Position numbers and translations under genes: made by a program. This document shows positions 45,627 to 55,149 of a stretch of DNA of 64,000 nucleotides, piece by piece. Position 1 is the stretch's first letter, and every line of letters starts with the position of its first letter. The stretch is from contig CAWJLO010000009.1 in assembly GCA_963843685.1 (NCBI GenBank), positions 1 through 64,000 on the forward strand, in the 5' to 3' direction. The DNA is from DASQHL01 sp963843685 (GTDB lineage Bacteria; Chloroflexota; Dehalococcoidia; DSTF01; JACRBR01). The notes under the pieces were generated by a model. The model had not been told where the DNA came from. It ran no database searches and saw only the letters and a list, made by a program, of their open reading frames with translations.

Positions 45627-46136
45627 ATGAAGGTACTCGCGACGTTCGACGGATCCGACTACTCCGAGTCGATCATGCAGCAGCTTACGACGATCGCCGG
45701 GCTGGCGCCGTCGGAGTTCATCTTCCTGGCCGTGGCGCACGAGCCACACGGGCGGCTCTCGCAGCTTTCGGGCGTGCATCCGGAGGGCACGGGCGAGGTG
45801 CTTGGTTCGCAGCCGGTCACCGTCGGAGTGCCGGATCCTCGTTGGGCCGAGAACAAGGGCCAGGCGATCGAACGCAGGCGGGCATCGCTGGAGGATTACC
45901 TCTCTGAGCTGGGGACGAGGCTGCCCCAGGCGAGCAAGGTCGAGGTAAAAGCGATCATTGCCGACCACCCCGAGAGGCAGATCATCGAGGAGGCGCGCGA
46001 ACGTGGCGTCGACGTCATCGTCATGGCCACGCACAGCCGCGGGCCGATCGCGCGGGCGCTGTTCGGCTCCGTGACGGAGCAGGTGGTGCGGTCCGGCGTG
46101 GCGCCGGTGCTGGTGGTGCACCCACAGGAGAAGTAG
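45627..46136 (+). CDS. Universal stress protein (UspA family)
   Basis: 169 aa, one Usp domain. KVLATFDGSDYSESI is the N-terminal strand and nucleotide loop; the ATP-binding motif G-2X-G-9X-G(S/T) is represented by ATHSRGPIARALFGSVTEQV, then PVLVVHP ends the domain. A 25-residue insertion after helix 1 (HPEGTGEVLGSQPV) is unusual. AGGAG lies seven bases before the ATG, and TACACT lies upstream. It probably binds ATP and responds to stress. It stands alone on the plus strand. Confidence 0.9.
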   Translation: MKVLATFDGSDYSESIMQQLTTIAGLAPSEFIFLAVAHEPHGRLSQLSGVHPEGTGEVLGSQPVTVGVPDPRWAENKGQAIERRRASLEDYLSELGTRLPQASKVEVKAIIADHPERQIIEEARERGVDVIVMATHSRGPIARALFGSVTEQVVRSGVAPVLVVHPQEK

Positions 46137-46148
46137 CGCCGTCGACGG

Positions 46149-46526
46149 TCAGCGGCCCGTCGGGATGAACTTGCGCTCGGGCGACGAGAAGACGATGAAG
46201 GCGCGGACGGGCTCGCCGCCTTCGTTCAGCAGGCGGTGGGGCACACCGCGCGGCACGACGATGAGGTCACCGGCGCGGAGCGTCGTCCGCTGGTCGCCGA
46301 GGGTGTGGACGACCTCGCCGTCCAGCACGTAGACCACTTCCTCACAATCCGGGTGCGTGTGCTCGACGTTGCTCTTGCCGGCGTCGAACACCGCCAGCCC
46401 GACCGTCTGCTCGGCGCCGAGCGGATCGCCGGCACGCGCGGCCCAGTGCACGCTGCCGAAATCGGCGGATTCGGCGGCGGAACCGACGTCACGGCGCACC
46501 TGCGTCTCGATCGGCGGCACGTTCAT
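46149..46526 (-). CDS. Cupin-domain protein
   Basis: 125 aa. Single cupin barrel: HTHPDCEEVVYVLDGEV carries the metal-binding H-X-H-X(n)-E of motif 1, and GDLIVVPRGVPHRLLNEG is motif 2. The start at ATG 46526 follows the D-aminoacylase stop by 17 bases. It is last of three genes with a D-aminoacylase and a Gfo/Idh dehydrogenase, so it may serve the same catabolic pathway. It is either a small enzyme or a ligand sensor. Confidence 0.88.
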   Translation of the reverse strand: MNVPPIETQVRRDVGSAAESADFGSVHWAARAGDPLGAEQTVGLAVFDAGKSNVEHTHPDCEEVVYVLDGEVVHTLGDQRTTLRAGDLIVVPRGVPHRLLNEGGEPVRAFIVFSSPERKFIPTGR

Positions 46527-46543
46527 GCTCGGTGCTCCCTCTC

Positions 46544-48022
46544 TCAGGCGCGGCGGAGCATGCGGCCGGCACGCGCGTCGGTCTGGCGGCCCTGGTCGAC
46601 GGCGACGGCGCCGTTCACGACGACGTAGTCGATGCCGGCAGGGTATTGTCGCGGCTCGGTGTAGGTGGCGACGTCGGCGATGGTCTCCGGGTTGAAGACG
46701 ACGACGTCGGCGAAGGCGCCGGGGCGGAGCTCGCCTCGATCGGCGAGCAGGTGCGTCTTCGCCGGGAGTGACGTCATCTTGCGCACCGCCTCTTCGAGGC
46801 TCAGCAGCGGCTGCTCGCGGACGTACTGCTGGATCGTGCGGGCCATGGTGCCGTAGAGGCGCGGGTGCGGCTTGCCTTCGGACGGGAGGCCGTCGGAGCC
46901 GATCATGCTGTACGGATCGCCGACGACGCGACGGACGTCGTCCTCCTCCATGACGAACATGATGACGCTCGGTGAGTTCTCCTCGTCGTGCAGGATCTTG
47001 CGGATGGCGTCGCCGATCGGCAGGTCCATCTCCTGGGCGATGTCGGAGATGTAGCGTCCCTCGTACTTCTCGTGGTCGTACTTGACGCTGGCGATGATGG
47101 CGGGGACGGCCTCGAACGCGGCCTCGCGGCCGACGCGGAACATCGCGGCGAGGCCGGAGGACGAGGCGACGTACGGGTAGACGTCCTGCGACACGCTGAC
47201 GCCCCGCGCGCGGGCTTCGGCGATGAGGGCCAGCGACTGCTTCGTGAGGCCGTAGGCGCCGGGGCCGCCGGCCTTGTGGTGCGAAAGCTGGACGTGGCAG
47301 CCGGCCTGCTCGCCGATGGAGATCGCCTCGCGGACGGCCTCCAGCAGGCCGAGGCCCTCGTTGCGGATGTGGCTGGTGTAGATGCCGCCGTGCTTCGCCA
47401 CGACCTTCGCCAGCTCGACGATCTCGGGCGTCTGGGCGTAGGTGCCAGGGACGTAGACGAGGCCCGTCGACATGCCGATCGCGCCGGCGCGCATGCCCTC
47501 CTCGACCAGCTCGCGCATCGCGGCCAGCTCGTCGTCGGTCGGGGGGTCCTTCTTGAGGCCGACGACGTTGTAGCGGACGACGCCCTGCGGGACGTAGGCG
47601 GCGACGTTGCACGCGGGGTGCGCCTCATCGACCGCGGCGAAGTACTCGCTGACGGTGGACCAGGGCATGGCGCATTCGCCGAGGATGGGGGCGAAGCCGA
47701 CGGCGTAGTACTGGCGGAAGGCGTCGTTCGCGGGGGCGACGCCGGCGCCGCAGTTGCCGGCGACGTCCGTCGTGACGCCCTGCATGATCTTGAAGTCGAC
47801 GCGGGGGTCGCGGACGACGGCGGCGTCGTCGTGCGTGTGGACGTCGATGAAGCCGGGCGCGACGGCGTGGCCGCGGGCGTCGATCTCGCGCTTCGCGGTG
47901 CCAGCGACGGCACCGACGGCCGCGATGCGGTCGGCCGCGATCGCGAGGTCGCCGGGGTGAGGCGTCGCACCGGTGCCATCGACGATGCTGCCGTTGCGGA
48001 TGATGAGGTCGTAGTCGGGCAT
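46544..48022 (-). CDS. N-acyl-D-amino-acid deacylase / D-aminoacylase family amidohydrolase
   Basis: 492 aa. IIRNGSIVDGTG opens the beta-sandwich; the metal motif HxH is GFIDVHTHDD, the bridging cysteine lies in GNCGAGVAP, and further ligands are in YTSHIRNEG and SHHKAGG. SDGLPSEGKPHPRLYG is the conserved catalytic aspartate region of the D-aminoacylase/DAN group. It releases D-amino acids from N-acyl derivatives. It lies 10 bases after the Gfo/Idh gene and before the cupin gene, all one transcript. Confidence 0.92.
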   Translation of the reverse strand: MPDYDLIIRNGSIVDGTGATPHPGDLAIAADRIAAVGAVAGTAKREIDARGHAVAPGFIDVHTHDDAAVVRDPRVDFKIMQGVTTDVAGNCGAGVAPANDAFRQYYAVGFAPILGECAMPWSTVSEYFAAVDEAHPACNVAAYVPQGVVRYNVVGLKKDPPTDDELAAMRELVEEGMRAGAIGMSTGLVYVPGTYAQTPEIVELAKVVAKHGGIYTSHIRNEGLGLLEAVREAISIGEQAGCHVQLSHHKAGGPGAYGLTKQSLALIAEARARGVSVSQDVYPYVASSSGLAAMFRVGREAAFEAVPAIIASVKYDHEKYEGRYISDIAQEMDLPIGDAIRKILHDEENSPSVIMFVMEEDDVRRVVGDPYSMIGSDGLPSEGKPHPRLYGTMARTIQQYVREQPLLSLEEAVRKMTSLPAKTHLLADRGELRPGAFADVVVFNPETIADVATYTEPRQYPAGIDYVVVNGAVAVDQGRQTDARAGRMLRRA

Positions 48023-48032
48023 CTGCGCCTCC

Positions 48033-49127
48033 TCAGCTCAGGTCGACCGGCCGGCCGGTGCGGGCGGACTCGTAGATCGCGTCGACGACCTCGTGAGCGT
48101 AGAGCGCGACGTCGAAGTCGAGCCAGCTCTGGCGGTCCTCGCTGACGGCCTTGAGGAACGTGTAGTCCTCGAGCAGGTACGCCTGGCCGAGGTTGTGGGG
48201 GAGGACGGCCTCGCGCAGCCGCTGGTCGGTCACGCCAGCGCTGGCGATAAACCGGTCGACCACTTCCTGCGACGAGATCTCGCTGACGCCGCCGGCCGTG
48301 TTGGTGTCGCAGCGGATGGGGCCGGCGTAGTCGTCGTCGTCCCAGCGGTACTGCGCGTTCTCGCAGATGACGTGCATACGGCGGCTGGAGCCGCGGTGCA
48401 GGACGTTGTGCCAGATGGAGGTGTGCGTGGCGACAGCGCCGCTCTCGAACTCGAGCATGGCGCTGCTGAGATCCTCGACACCCTCGCGTTCCGCGAAGTA
48501 GCGCGTGACGCCGTGCGCGCGCTTCACGCGGCCGAAGTAGGAGATGAGGACGTCGATGTCGTGGATGGCGTGCTCGAGCAGTGTTCCGGCGCCGACCAGC
48601 TTCGCGTCGCCGCGCCAGGTGCTTGCGTAGTGGCCCTGTATCGGGAAGAACTGGTCGTCGACCATCACGCACGTCATCGGGCGGCCTGACGCGGGGTCGT
48701 TCAGCAGGTCGCGCGTGACGGTGACCACGGGCGAGAAGCGCATGACGAGGCCGACCTGGTGCGTGACGCCGGCGGCCTTCGCGGCGTCGCGCATGATGCG
48801 GGCGTCGTGGGCGTTGAAGGCGAGCGGCTTCTCACAGAAGAGCGCCTTGCCGCGGCCCAGGACGTCCCGCGCCAGCTCGACGTGATTGAACGTGGGCGTG
48901 CAGACGTAGACGGTGTTGATCTCGGGCGAGGCGATCAGCTCATGGGCGTCGGCGGTGACCACGCGAGCGCCGGACGCCTCGGCGAAGCGGGCTCTGCGCT
49001 CCGGATCGGGTTCGGCGATGCCGACGAACTCGCCATCGATCAGCCCCGACTTGAAGCAGAAGTGCGTGGTCTTGCCGTGGGCGGTACCCATGACCCCGGC
49101 GCCGATGATGCCGACCTTCGGGCGCAT
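48033..49127 (-). CDS. Gfo/Idh/MocA-family oxidoreductase
   Basis: 364 aa from the ATG at 49127, preceded by GGAG. The NAD(P)-binding motif is VGIIGAGVMGTAHG; EKPLAFNAHDARIM is the family's EKP motif, and the catalytic-type HDIDVLISYFG lies in the C-terminal domain. Members oxidise or reduce sugars and related compounds. It is first of three genes with D-aminoacylase and cupin. The frame extends 13 codons upstream, but homology begins at RPKVGIIG. Confidence 0.9.
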   Translation of the reverse strand: MRPKVGIIGAGVMGTAHGKTTHFCFKSGLIDGEFVGIAEPDPERRARFAEASGARVVTADAHELIASPEINTVYVCTPTFNHVELARDVLGRGKALFCEKPLAFNAHDARIMRDAAKAAGVTHQVGLVMRFSPVVTVTRDLLNDPASGRPMTCVMVDDQFFPIQGHYASTWRGDAKLVGAGTLLEHAIHDIDVLISYFGRVKRAHGVTRYFAEREGVEDLSSAMLEFESGAVATHTSIWHNVLHRGSSRRMHVICENAQYRWDDDDYAGPIRCDTNTAGGVSEISSQEVVDRFIASAGVTDQRLREAVLPHNLGQAYLLEDYTFLKAVSEDRQSWLDFDVALYAHEVVDAIYESARTGRPVDLS

Positions 49128-49190
49128 GCCGCGGCTCCTCTCGCTGTGTGACAGCGTATCGGCCAAGGCTGCGAGGGAGTAGGCGCGGGC

Positions 49191-49622
49191 TCAGTCGCGG
49201 GGCTCCCACCGCCAGCGGGGCAGCTCGCGCACGACGGCCGCGCTGAGCTTCGCGAAGAGCGCGTCCACGTCGATGTTCTTCAGCAGCCACTCGTCGGCGC
49301 CGGCGAGGCGGGCGGCGCCCCACATTTCGGCATCGAAGAAGGCGTTGTGGACGACGACGAGCGGCCGAAGCGCCTCCGGCTCGGCGGCCAGCGCCGACAC
49401 GACGTCCAGGCCACCGCCGTCTTCGCGCCGCGTGTCGATGAGGACCGCGTGCGGGGCGTGATCGCGGACGAGGCGCAGGGCGTCATCGCGAGAGGCCGTC
49501 GCGCCGACGACGTGGATGCGTCCGTCCGCGTGCAGACGGCGGACGAGCGCCTCGCGCGCGCGATCGTGATCGTCGACGACGACGAGCTTCAGGCTTCGGA
49601 CGTGCGGCTGCTGGCCCGGCAT
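49191..49622 (-). CDS. Single-domain response regulator
   Basis: 143 aa, a receiver domain without output domain. LKLVVVDDHDRAREALVRRL carries the acidic pair, AVLIDTRRED the phosphoacceptor aspartate, and GADEWLLKN the conserved lysine. It may act through protein-protein contact, like CheY or Spo0F. No histidine kinase is nearby. It lies just upstream of, and diverges in function from, the catabolic genes that follow it. Confidence 0.85.
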   Translation of the reverse strand: MPGQQPHVRSLKLVVVDDHDRAREALVRRLHADGRIHVVGATASRDDALRLVRDHAPHAVLIDTRREDGGGLDVVSALAAEPEALRPLVVVHNAFFDAEMWGAARLAGADEWLLKNIDVDALFAKLSAAVVRELPRWRWEPRD

Positions 49623-49695
49623 ACGCGGATGCTATCGGTCACGAACTGTGACGCGGATGGGCCGAACGGCGGTTTTAAGGGCGGACGGGCGGCCC

Positions 49696-50457
49696 CTACA
49701 GCGTCCCCAGAAGGGAATAGCCGCCATCGACGAGGAGGGTCTGGCCGACGATCATGCTCGCCGCGGGCGAGGCGAGGAAGGCGACGGCTTCGGCGACGTC
49801 CTCCGGGTGCACGTGGCGGCCGGCGGGCACCTTCGCGCCGTAGTCGCCGACCATCTCCTGGTCGAGCATGCGCACGCCGTCCGTGCCCTCGACGAGGCCG
49901 GCGGAGACGGCGTTGACGCGGATGCCGCGGGGCGCCAGCTCGACGGCCAGGTAGACGGTGAGCGACTCGAGGGCGCCTTTCGAGACGCCGACGGGGGCGT
50001 ACTTCGGGAGATAGCGGTCGGCGCCGGGGCTCATCATATTGATGATGGCGCCGCCGTCGCTCATGAACTTCACGGCGGCCTGCGCGGCGAACCACGGGCC
50101 GAAGACGTTGACGTCCATCGTGTGCTTGAGGTGCTTGGGGAGCGAGTCGATGGCGGCGCGGGGCCGCTCCAGACCGCGGGCGGCGCTGTTCACCAGCACG
50201 TCGATGCGGCCGAACTGCTCGCCGACGCGGTCGACCATCTCGAACACGGACTCCCGCTGGCCGACGTCGCACTGGTACGCCTCGGCGCGCACACCGAGCG
50301 CGCGCAGCTCGGCGAGGGCGGCGTCGGCGTGCTCCTGGCTGCGGGAGTAGTTGACGGCGACGGCCGCGCCCTCGGAGGCGAGCTTGAGCGCGATGGCCTT
50401 GCCGATGCCGCGCGTGCCGCCGGTGACGAGCGCGACCTTGCCGGTGAATCGGGGCAT
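49696..50457 (-). CDS. fabL: SDR oxidoreductase, FabL-like enoyl-ACP reductase
   Basis: 253 aa. The cofactor motif is TGGTRGIGKAIAL. The catalytic segment YAPVGVSKGALESLTVYLAV has Tyr-X6-Lys spacing, as in FabL and FabI, instead of the Tyr-X3-Lys of ordinary SDRs. VELAPRGIRVNAVSAG and the C-terminal GQTLLVDGGYSLLG also follow Bacillus FabL. It would reduce trans-2-enoyl-ACP in fatty-acid elongation. No other fab gene is nearby, so the assignment rests on sequence alone. Confidence 0.78.
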   Translation of the reverse strand: MPRFTGKVALVTGGTRGIGKAIALKLASEGAAVAVNYSRSQEHADAALAELRALGVRAEAYQCDVGQRESVFEMVDRVGEQFGRIDVLVNSAARGLERPRAAIDSLPKHLKHTMDVNVFGPWFAAQAAVKFMSDGGAIINMMSPGADRYLPKYAPVGVSKGALESLTVYLAVELAPRGIRVNAVSAGLVEGTDGVRMLDQEMVGDYGAKVPAGRHVHPEDVAEAVAFLASPAASMIVGQTLLVDGGYSLLGTL

Positions 50458-50565
50458 GGGTGATGAGTCTGTCAGTCTCTCAGCGCCTCAGCTAGTCAGT
50501 CCTTCGGCCGGTGAGTTATACCGCACGCCCTCGGCGGCCGTCCGCGGCCGTGCGATACTCCAGAC

Positions 50566-51316
50566 ATGACGCTAGAAGGACGCGTGGCGCTGGTGACGGG
50601 GGCGGGCGGCCAGGGGATGGGCCGTTCTATTGCGCTGACGCTCGCGCGGGACGGGGCGGACGTGGCTGTGAACTACCGGCGCAATCGCGACGGCGCCGAT
50701 GAGGTGGTGCGCGCGATCGAGGCGATGGGGCGGCGGGCCCTCGCCGTGCAGGCGGACGTCGGCGACGCGGCCGCGGTCGATGCGATGGTGGCGGCTGTCG
50801 TCGAGCGATTCGGCAAGGTCGACATCGTCGTCAACAGCGCGGGCGGGCCGTGGAAGCCGCAGGACGTGACGGAGATCGCGCCGGAGCACCTGCGCGCGGT
50901 GCTGGCGCAGGAGGTCGAGAGCGTGTTCTACCTGCTGCGGGCGACGCTGCCGGGGATGCGCGAGCGGGGGTGGGGGCGGATCGTGAGCATCGGCGGGCAC
51001 GGGGCGGACGACTGGCGGTATGGGCCGCCGGAGGCGCCACTCGACTACCCGCTGGGCAAGGCGTCGAGGCACTGGATCACGCGCACGCTGGCGCCGCGCG
51101 AGTCACAGTACGGGATCACGATCAACGCGGTGGCGCCGGGGCCGACGGAGCGCGTTTCGGCGCGAGGAGGCGCTGGCGGCGGTGCGAGGTGAGCGGAGGC
51201 CGCACGACGGCAACACGCCGCAGGACATCGCGGAGGTGGTGGCGTTCCTGTGTTCGGACGCGGCGGCGCGGGTCACGGGGGCGGTGGTGCCGGTGCCGGG
51301 GGCGACGGCGGTGTAA
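50566..51316 (+). CDS. SDR-family oxidoreductase (frameshifted)
   Basis: The cofactor motif is TGAGGQGMGRSIALT, NSAGG follows, and the active-site pair is YPLGK (Tyr-X3-Lys). The frame breaks near 51153 after NAVAPGPTER, where an extra G shifts into FRREEALAAVRGE; the C-terminus then reads ITPQDIAEVVAFL-type sequence (NTPQDIAEVVAFLCSDAA) and ends at 51316. The restored length is about 250 aa. A GATACT hexamer lies six bases before the ATG with no Shine-Dalgarno, so the mRNA may be leaderless. It converges on the 2-hydroxyacid dehydrogenase. Confidence 0.85.
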
Positions 51317-51319
51317 CGT

Positions 51320-52291
51320 TCAGCCAACCATCGTCACGAGATTCCGCAGCTTCTTGCCGTGGGCGAAGCGCTGCAGGTTGTCGAGGAAGATCGACATCGA
51401 GCGCTCCATGTTCAGCGGCGAGAAGCCGGAGTTGTGGGGCGTCAGCACGACGTTCGGCATGTCCCACAGCGGGCTCGTCTCCGGCAGCGGCTCGACGGTG
51501 AAGACGTCGAGGCAGGCGCCGGCGATGCGGCGCTCGCGCAGGGCGTCGATCAGGGCCGCCTCGTCGACGACGCGGCCGCGGGCGATATTGATCAGCGTGG
51601 CGGTGGCTTTCATCGCCCGCAGCTCCGCCTCGCCGATCAGTCCCTCGGTTTCTTTCGTCAGCGGGCAGGCAAGGACGACGAAGTCGCAGCGCTTGAGCAT
51701 CGCGTGAAGCCGCCGCGATGGGAGCATCTCGTCGACATAGCGGGCGGGCTTGGCGGAGCGGCGCACACCGAGCACCGTCATACCGAATGCCTGGGCGAGA
51801 CGGGCGACCTCGCCGCCGATCGCGCCCGTGCCGACGATGCCGACTGTCTGGCCGGTCAGCTCGGCCGTATGGATCTGCTTCCACTCGCGACGGGACTGTT
51901 GCGCGCGCCAGTCGTCGACGCGCTTGGCCGTGTGCAGCATCATCGCCAGCACGTACTGGGCGATGGACGGGGCGGAGGCGCCGGAGGAGTTCGTGAGCAG
52001 CGTGCCGCGATCGATGAGCACCTTGAAGGCGGGCGAGTCGGTGCCGGCGCTGAACGTGTGGAACCAGCGCAGCCCTTCGAGCCGGAAGACGACGGGGAGG
52101 ACGGTGCGGCGCAACTCCTCCTCCTGCCAGAGGTCCTCGGAGAAGCAGCAGACGTCGGCCTTCGCGGCGTCGCCGCTCCAGCGCAGCTCGCCGGATTCGA
52201 CGGACGGCACGATGAGCTTCGCACCCGGCGCGATCTTGCGGATGCGGGCGCCGTATTCGCGCGAGACGCGGGGTGAGGCGACGATCTGCAT
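51320..52291 (-). CDS. D-isomer-specific 2-hydroxyacid dehydrogenase
   Basis: 323 aa. The NAD-binding motif is VGIVGTGAIGGEVARLAQAF; the catalytic arginine lies in NIARGRVVDEAAL, the glutamate in DVFTVEPLPETSPL and the histidine in TPHNSGF. It resembles the hydroxyphenylpyruvate/glyoxylate reductase group. It reduces 2-oxo acids or oxidises D-2-hydroxy acids. It lies 40 bases after the DUF58 gene on the same strand; a functional link is not evident. Confidence 0.9.
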   Translation of the reverse strand: MQIVASPRVSREYGARIRKIAPGAKLIVPSVESGELRWSGDAAKADVCCFSEDLWQEEELRRTVLPVVFRLEGLRWFHTFSAGTDSPAFKVLIDRGTLLTNSSGASAPSIAQYVLAMMLHTAKRVDDWRAQQSRREWKQIHTAELTGQTVGIVGTGAIGGEVARLAQAFGMTVLGVRRSAKPARYVDEMLPSRRLHAMLKRCDFVVLACPLTKETEGLIGEAELRAMKATATLINIARGRVVDEAALIDALRERRIAGACLDVFTVEPLPETSPLWDMPNVVLTPHNSGFSPLNMERSMSIFLDNLQRFAHGKKLRNLVTMVG

Positions 52292-52330
52292 GGCACGAAC
52301 AGGGTAGCCCGGACAGGAGCCAGAGTGTAG

Positions 52331-53230
<900 letters not shown>

Positions 53231-53248
53231 CAGCAGGGCCTCCGGCCG

Positions 53249-53602
53249 CTAGGTCTTCTCGAAACGCTCCACGTCGAGGACGAAGAGGATGGCGCCGCCG
53301 ACGCGCACCTCGATCGGTTCCTGCAGCACCGAGCCTTCACCGAAGAAGGGCAGCGTGTGCACGGGGACGTACTCGGTGCGCGCGTAGCACTCTGCACGCA
53401 CCATGGCGACGATGCCGTCGACTTCGTTCGCTTCGACGCCGGAGAGGATGGTGGCGTTGCCCTTGTGGAGGAAACCGCCGGTGCTGCTGACCTTGGTGGC
53501 GGGGTAGCCCTGCTCGATGAGCTTGCGGGTGAGTTTCTCGGCATCGGCGTCTGACGCGATGATGATGACGAGCTTGAGCTGGCCGTCGCCGCCGTTTGCC
53601 AA
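53249..53602 (-). CDS. darA: Cyclic di-AMP receptor DarA (PII-like)
   Basis: 117 aa from a TTG at 53602 with GGAGG five bases upstream. LKLVIIIASDADAEKLTRKL, STGGFLHKGNATILSGVE and EVRVGGAILFVLDVERF follow Bacillus subtilis DarA throughout. The family binds c-di-AMP with its long T- and B-loops; the downstream partner is unknown. It lies 18 bases from the DUF58 gene and diverges from glyS. Its presence implies c-di-AMP signalling in this organism. Confidence 0.93.
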   Translation of the reverse strand: MANGGDGQLKLVIIIASDADAEKLTRKLIEQGYPATKVSSTGGFLHKGNATILSGVEANEVDGIVAMVRAECYARTEYVPVHTLPFFGEGSVLQEPIEVRVGGAILFVLDVERFEKT

Positions 53603-53786
53603 TACGCCTCCGTTCGCAGCGCCCCTCGCCGCATCGTAGACCTCGCCCGATCGGGCTGTCAACGCCACGGATCGCGCTCCGCGCTTCAATCGTGACCGGG
53701 TGTCGGCTTCGGGCACGAGCCTGTAACCTGAGGCTCAATTACGGAATGCGCGCGAGTCATCGCCCATCCAGGGCGGGAGGTTCAAG

Positions 53787-55130
53787 TTGGCGGACGAGAG
53801 CGACGGCCTGAAGCCCAAGACCGACATGGAGACGCTGGTCTCCCTGTGCAAGCGGCGGGGCTTCGTGTTTCAGAGCAGCGAGATCTACGGCGGGCTGCAG
53901 GGCGCGTGGGACTACGGGCCGCTGGGCGTCGAGATGACGAACAACATCAAGCGCGCGTGGTGGCGGGCGATGGTGCAGGAGCGCGACGACATCGTCGGCA
54001 TCGACGCGTCGATCCTGATGCACCCGGAGGTCTGGCGCGCGAGCGGCCACGTCGAGACGTTCACGGACCCAATGGTGGACTGCCGGAACTGCCAGTCCAG
54101 ATTCCGGGAGGACGAGCTGGCCTCCGACGTCTGCCCGACGTGCGGCGCCCGAGGGCAGTTCACCGAGCCGCGGATGTTCAACCTGATGCTGCAGACGTTC
54201 CTGGGGCCGGTGGCGGACGACGCGGCGCGCGTGTACCTGCGGCCTGAGACGGCGCAGGGCATCTTCGTGAACTTCGAGAACGTGCAGACGACGACGCGCC
54301 GGAAGCTGCCGTTCGGCATCGCCCAGATCGGCAAGTCGTTCCGCAACGAGATCACGCCGCGCAACTTCATCTTCCGGGTGCGGGAGCTGGAGCAGATGGA
54401 GATGGAGTACTTCTGCTATCCGGAGGACTCCGTCCAACTGCACGGCGAGTGGATCGAGGAGCGGCGCCGCTGGTATCAGCGTTTCGGGCTGAGCATGGAG
54501 CGGCTGCGCGTGCGGGCGCACACGAAGGAGGAGCTGTCGCACTACTCGTCGGCGACCTCGGACTTCGAGTACCTGTTCCCGATCGGCTGGGCGGAGCTGG
54601 AGGGCGTCGCGCATCGAGGCGACTTCGATCTGACGCAACACGCGAAACACAGCGGCAAGGCGCTCACGTACTACGACGAGGAGCGCAACGAGCACATCGT
54701 GCCGCACGTCGTCGAGCCGGCGCTGGGCGTCGGGAGGTGCATGCTGGCGTTCCTGAGCGACGGCTACGAAGAGGAGACCGATGAGAAGGGCGAGAAGCGC
54801 GTCGTGTTGCGCCTTCACCCGGCGCTCGCGCCGATCAAGGTGGCGATCCTGCCGCTGAGCCGAAACGAGAAGCTCACGCCGACGGCGCGCGGTGTCTACG
54901 CGACGCTGCGCAAGCACTGGATGACGCAGTACGACGACGCGCAGAGCATCGGCAGGCGCTACCGCCGCCAGGACGAGATCGGCACGCCGCTGTGCGTGAC
55001 GGTCGACTTCCAGACGGTGGAGGAGGACCAGGCCGTCACGATCAGGGAGCGCGACAGCATGGCGCAGGTGCGCGTGCCGATCAGCGGCCTCGTGGAGGCG
55101 CTGCGGGAGCGGCTCGTCGACGTGGGGTGA
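53787..55130 (+). CDS. glyS: Glycyl-tRNA synthetase (alpha2 type)
   Basis: 447 aa, class II. Motif 1 region FVFQSSEIYGGLQGAWDYGP, zinc cysteines in CRNCQSRF and CPTCGARG, and RPETAQGIFVNF and FRNEITPRNFIFRVREL as motif 2. Motif 3 is GVGRCMLAFL, followed by the anticodon-binding domain with IKVAILPLSRNEK. The start is a TTG at 53787 with GGGAGG seven bases upstream. It charges glycine to tRNA and is a single-chain enzyme, so no alpha/beta subunit partner is required. Confidence 0.97.
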   Translation: MADESDGLKPKTDMETLVSLCKRRGFVFQSSEIYGGLQGAWDYGPLGVEMTNNIKRAWWRAMVQERDDIVGIDASILMHPEVWRASGHVETFTDPMVDCRNCQSRFREDELASDVCPTCGARGQFTEPRMFNLMLQTFLGPVADDAARVYLRPETAQGIFVNFENVQTTTRRKLPFGIAQIGKSFRNEITPRNFIFRVRELEQMEMEYFCYPEDSVQLHGEWIEERRRWYQRFGLSMERLRVRAHTKEELSHYSSATSDFEYLFPIGWAELEGVAHRGDFDLTQHAKHSGKALTYYDEERNEHIVPHVVEPALGVGRCMLAFLSDGYEEETDEKGEKRVVLRLHPALAPIKVAILPLSRNEKLTPTARGVYATLRKHWMTQYDDAQSIGRRYRRQDEIGTPLCVTVDFQTVEEDQAVTIRERDSMAQVRVPISGLVEALRERLVDVG

Positions 55131-55149
55131 GGTGACGGACGGAGGCGCG

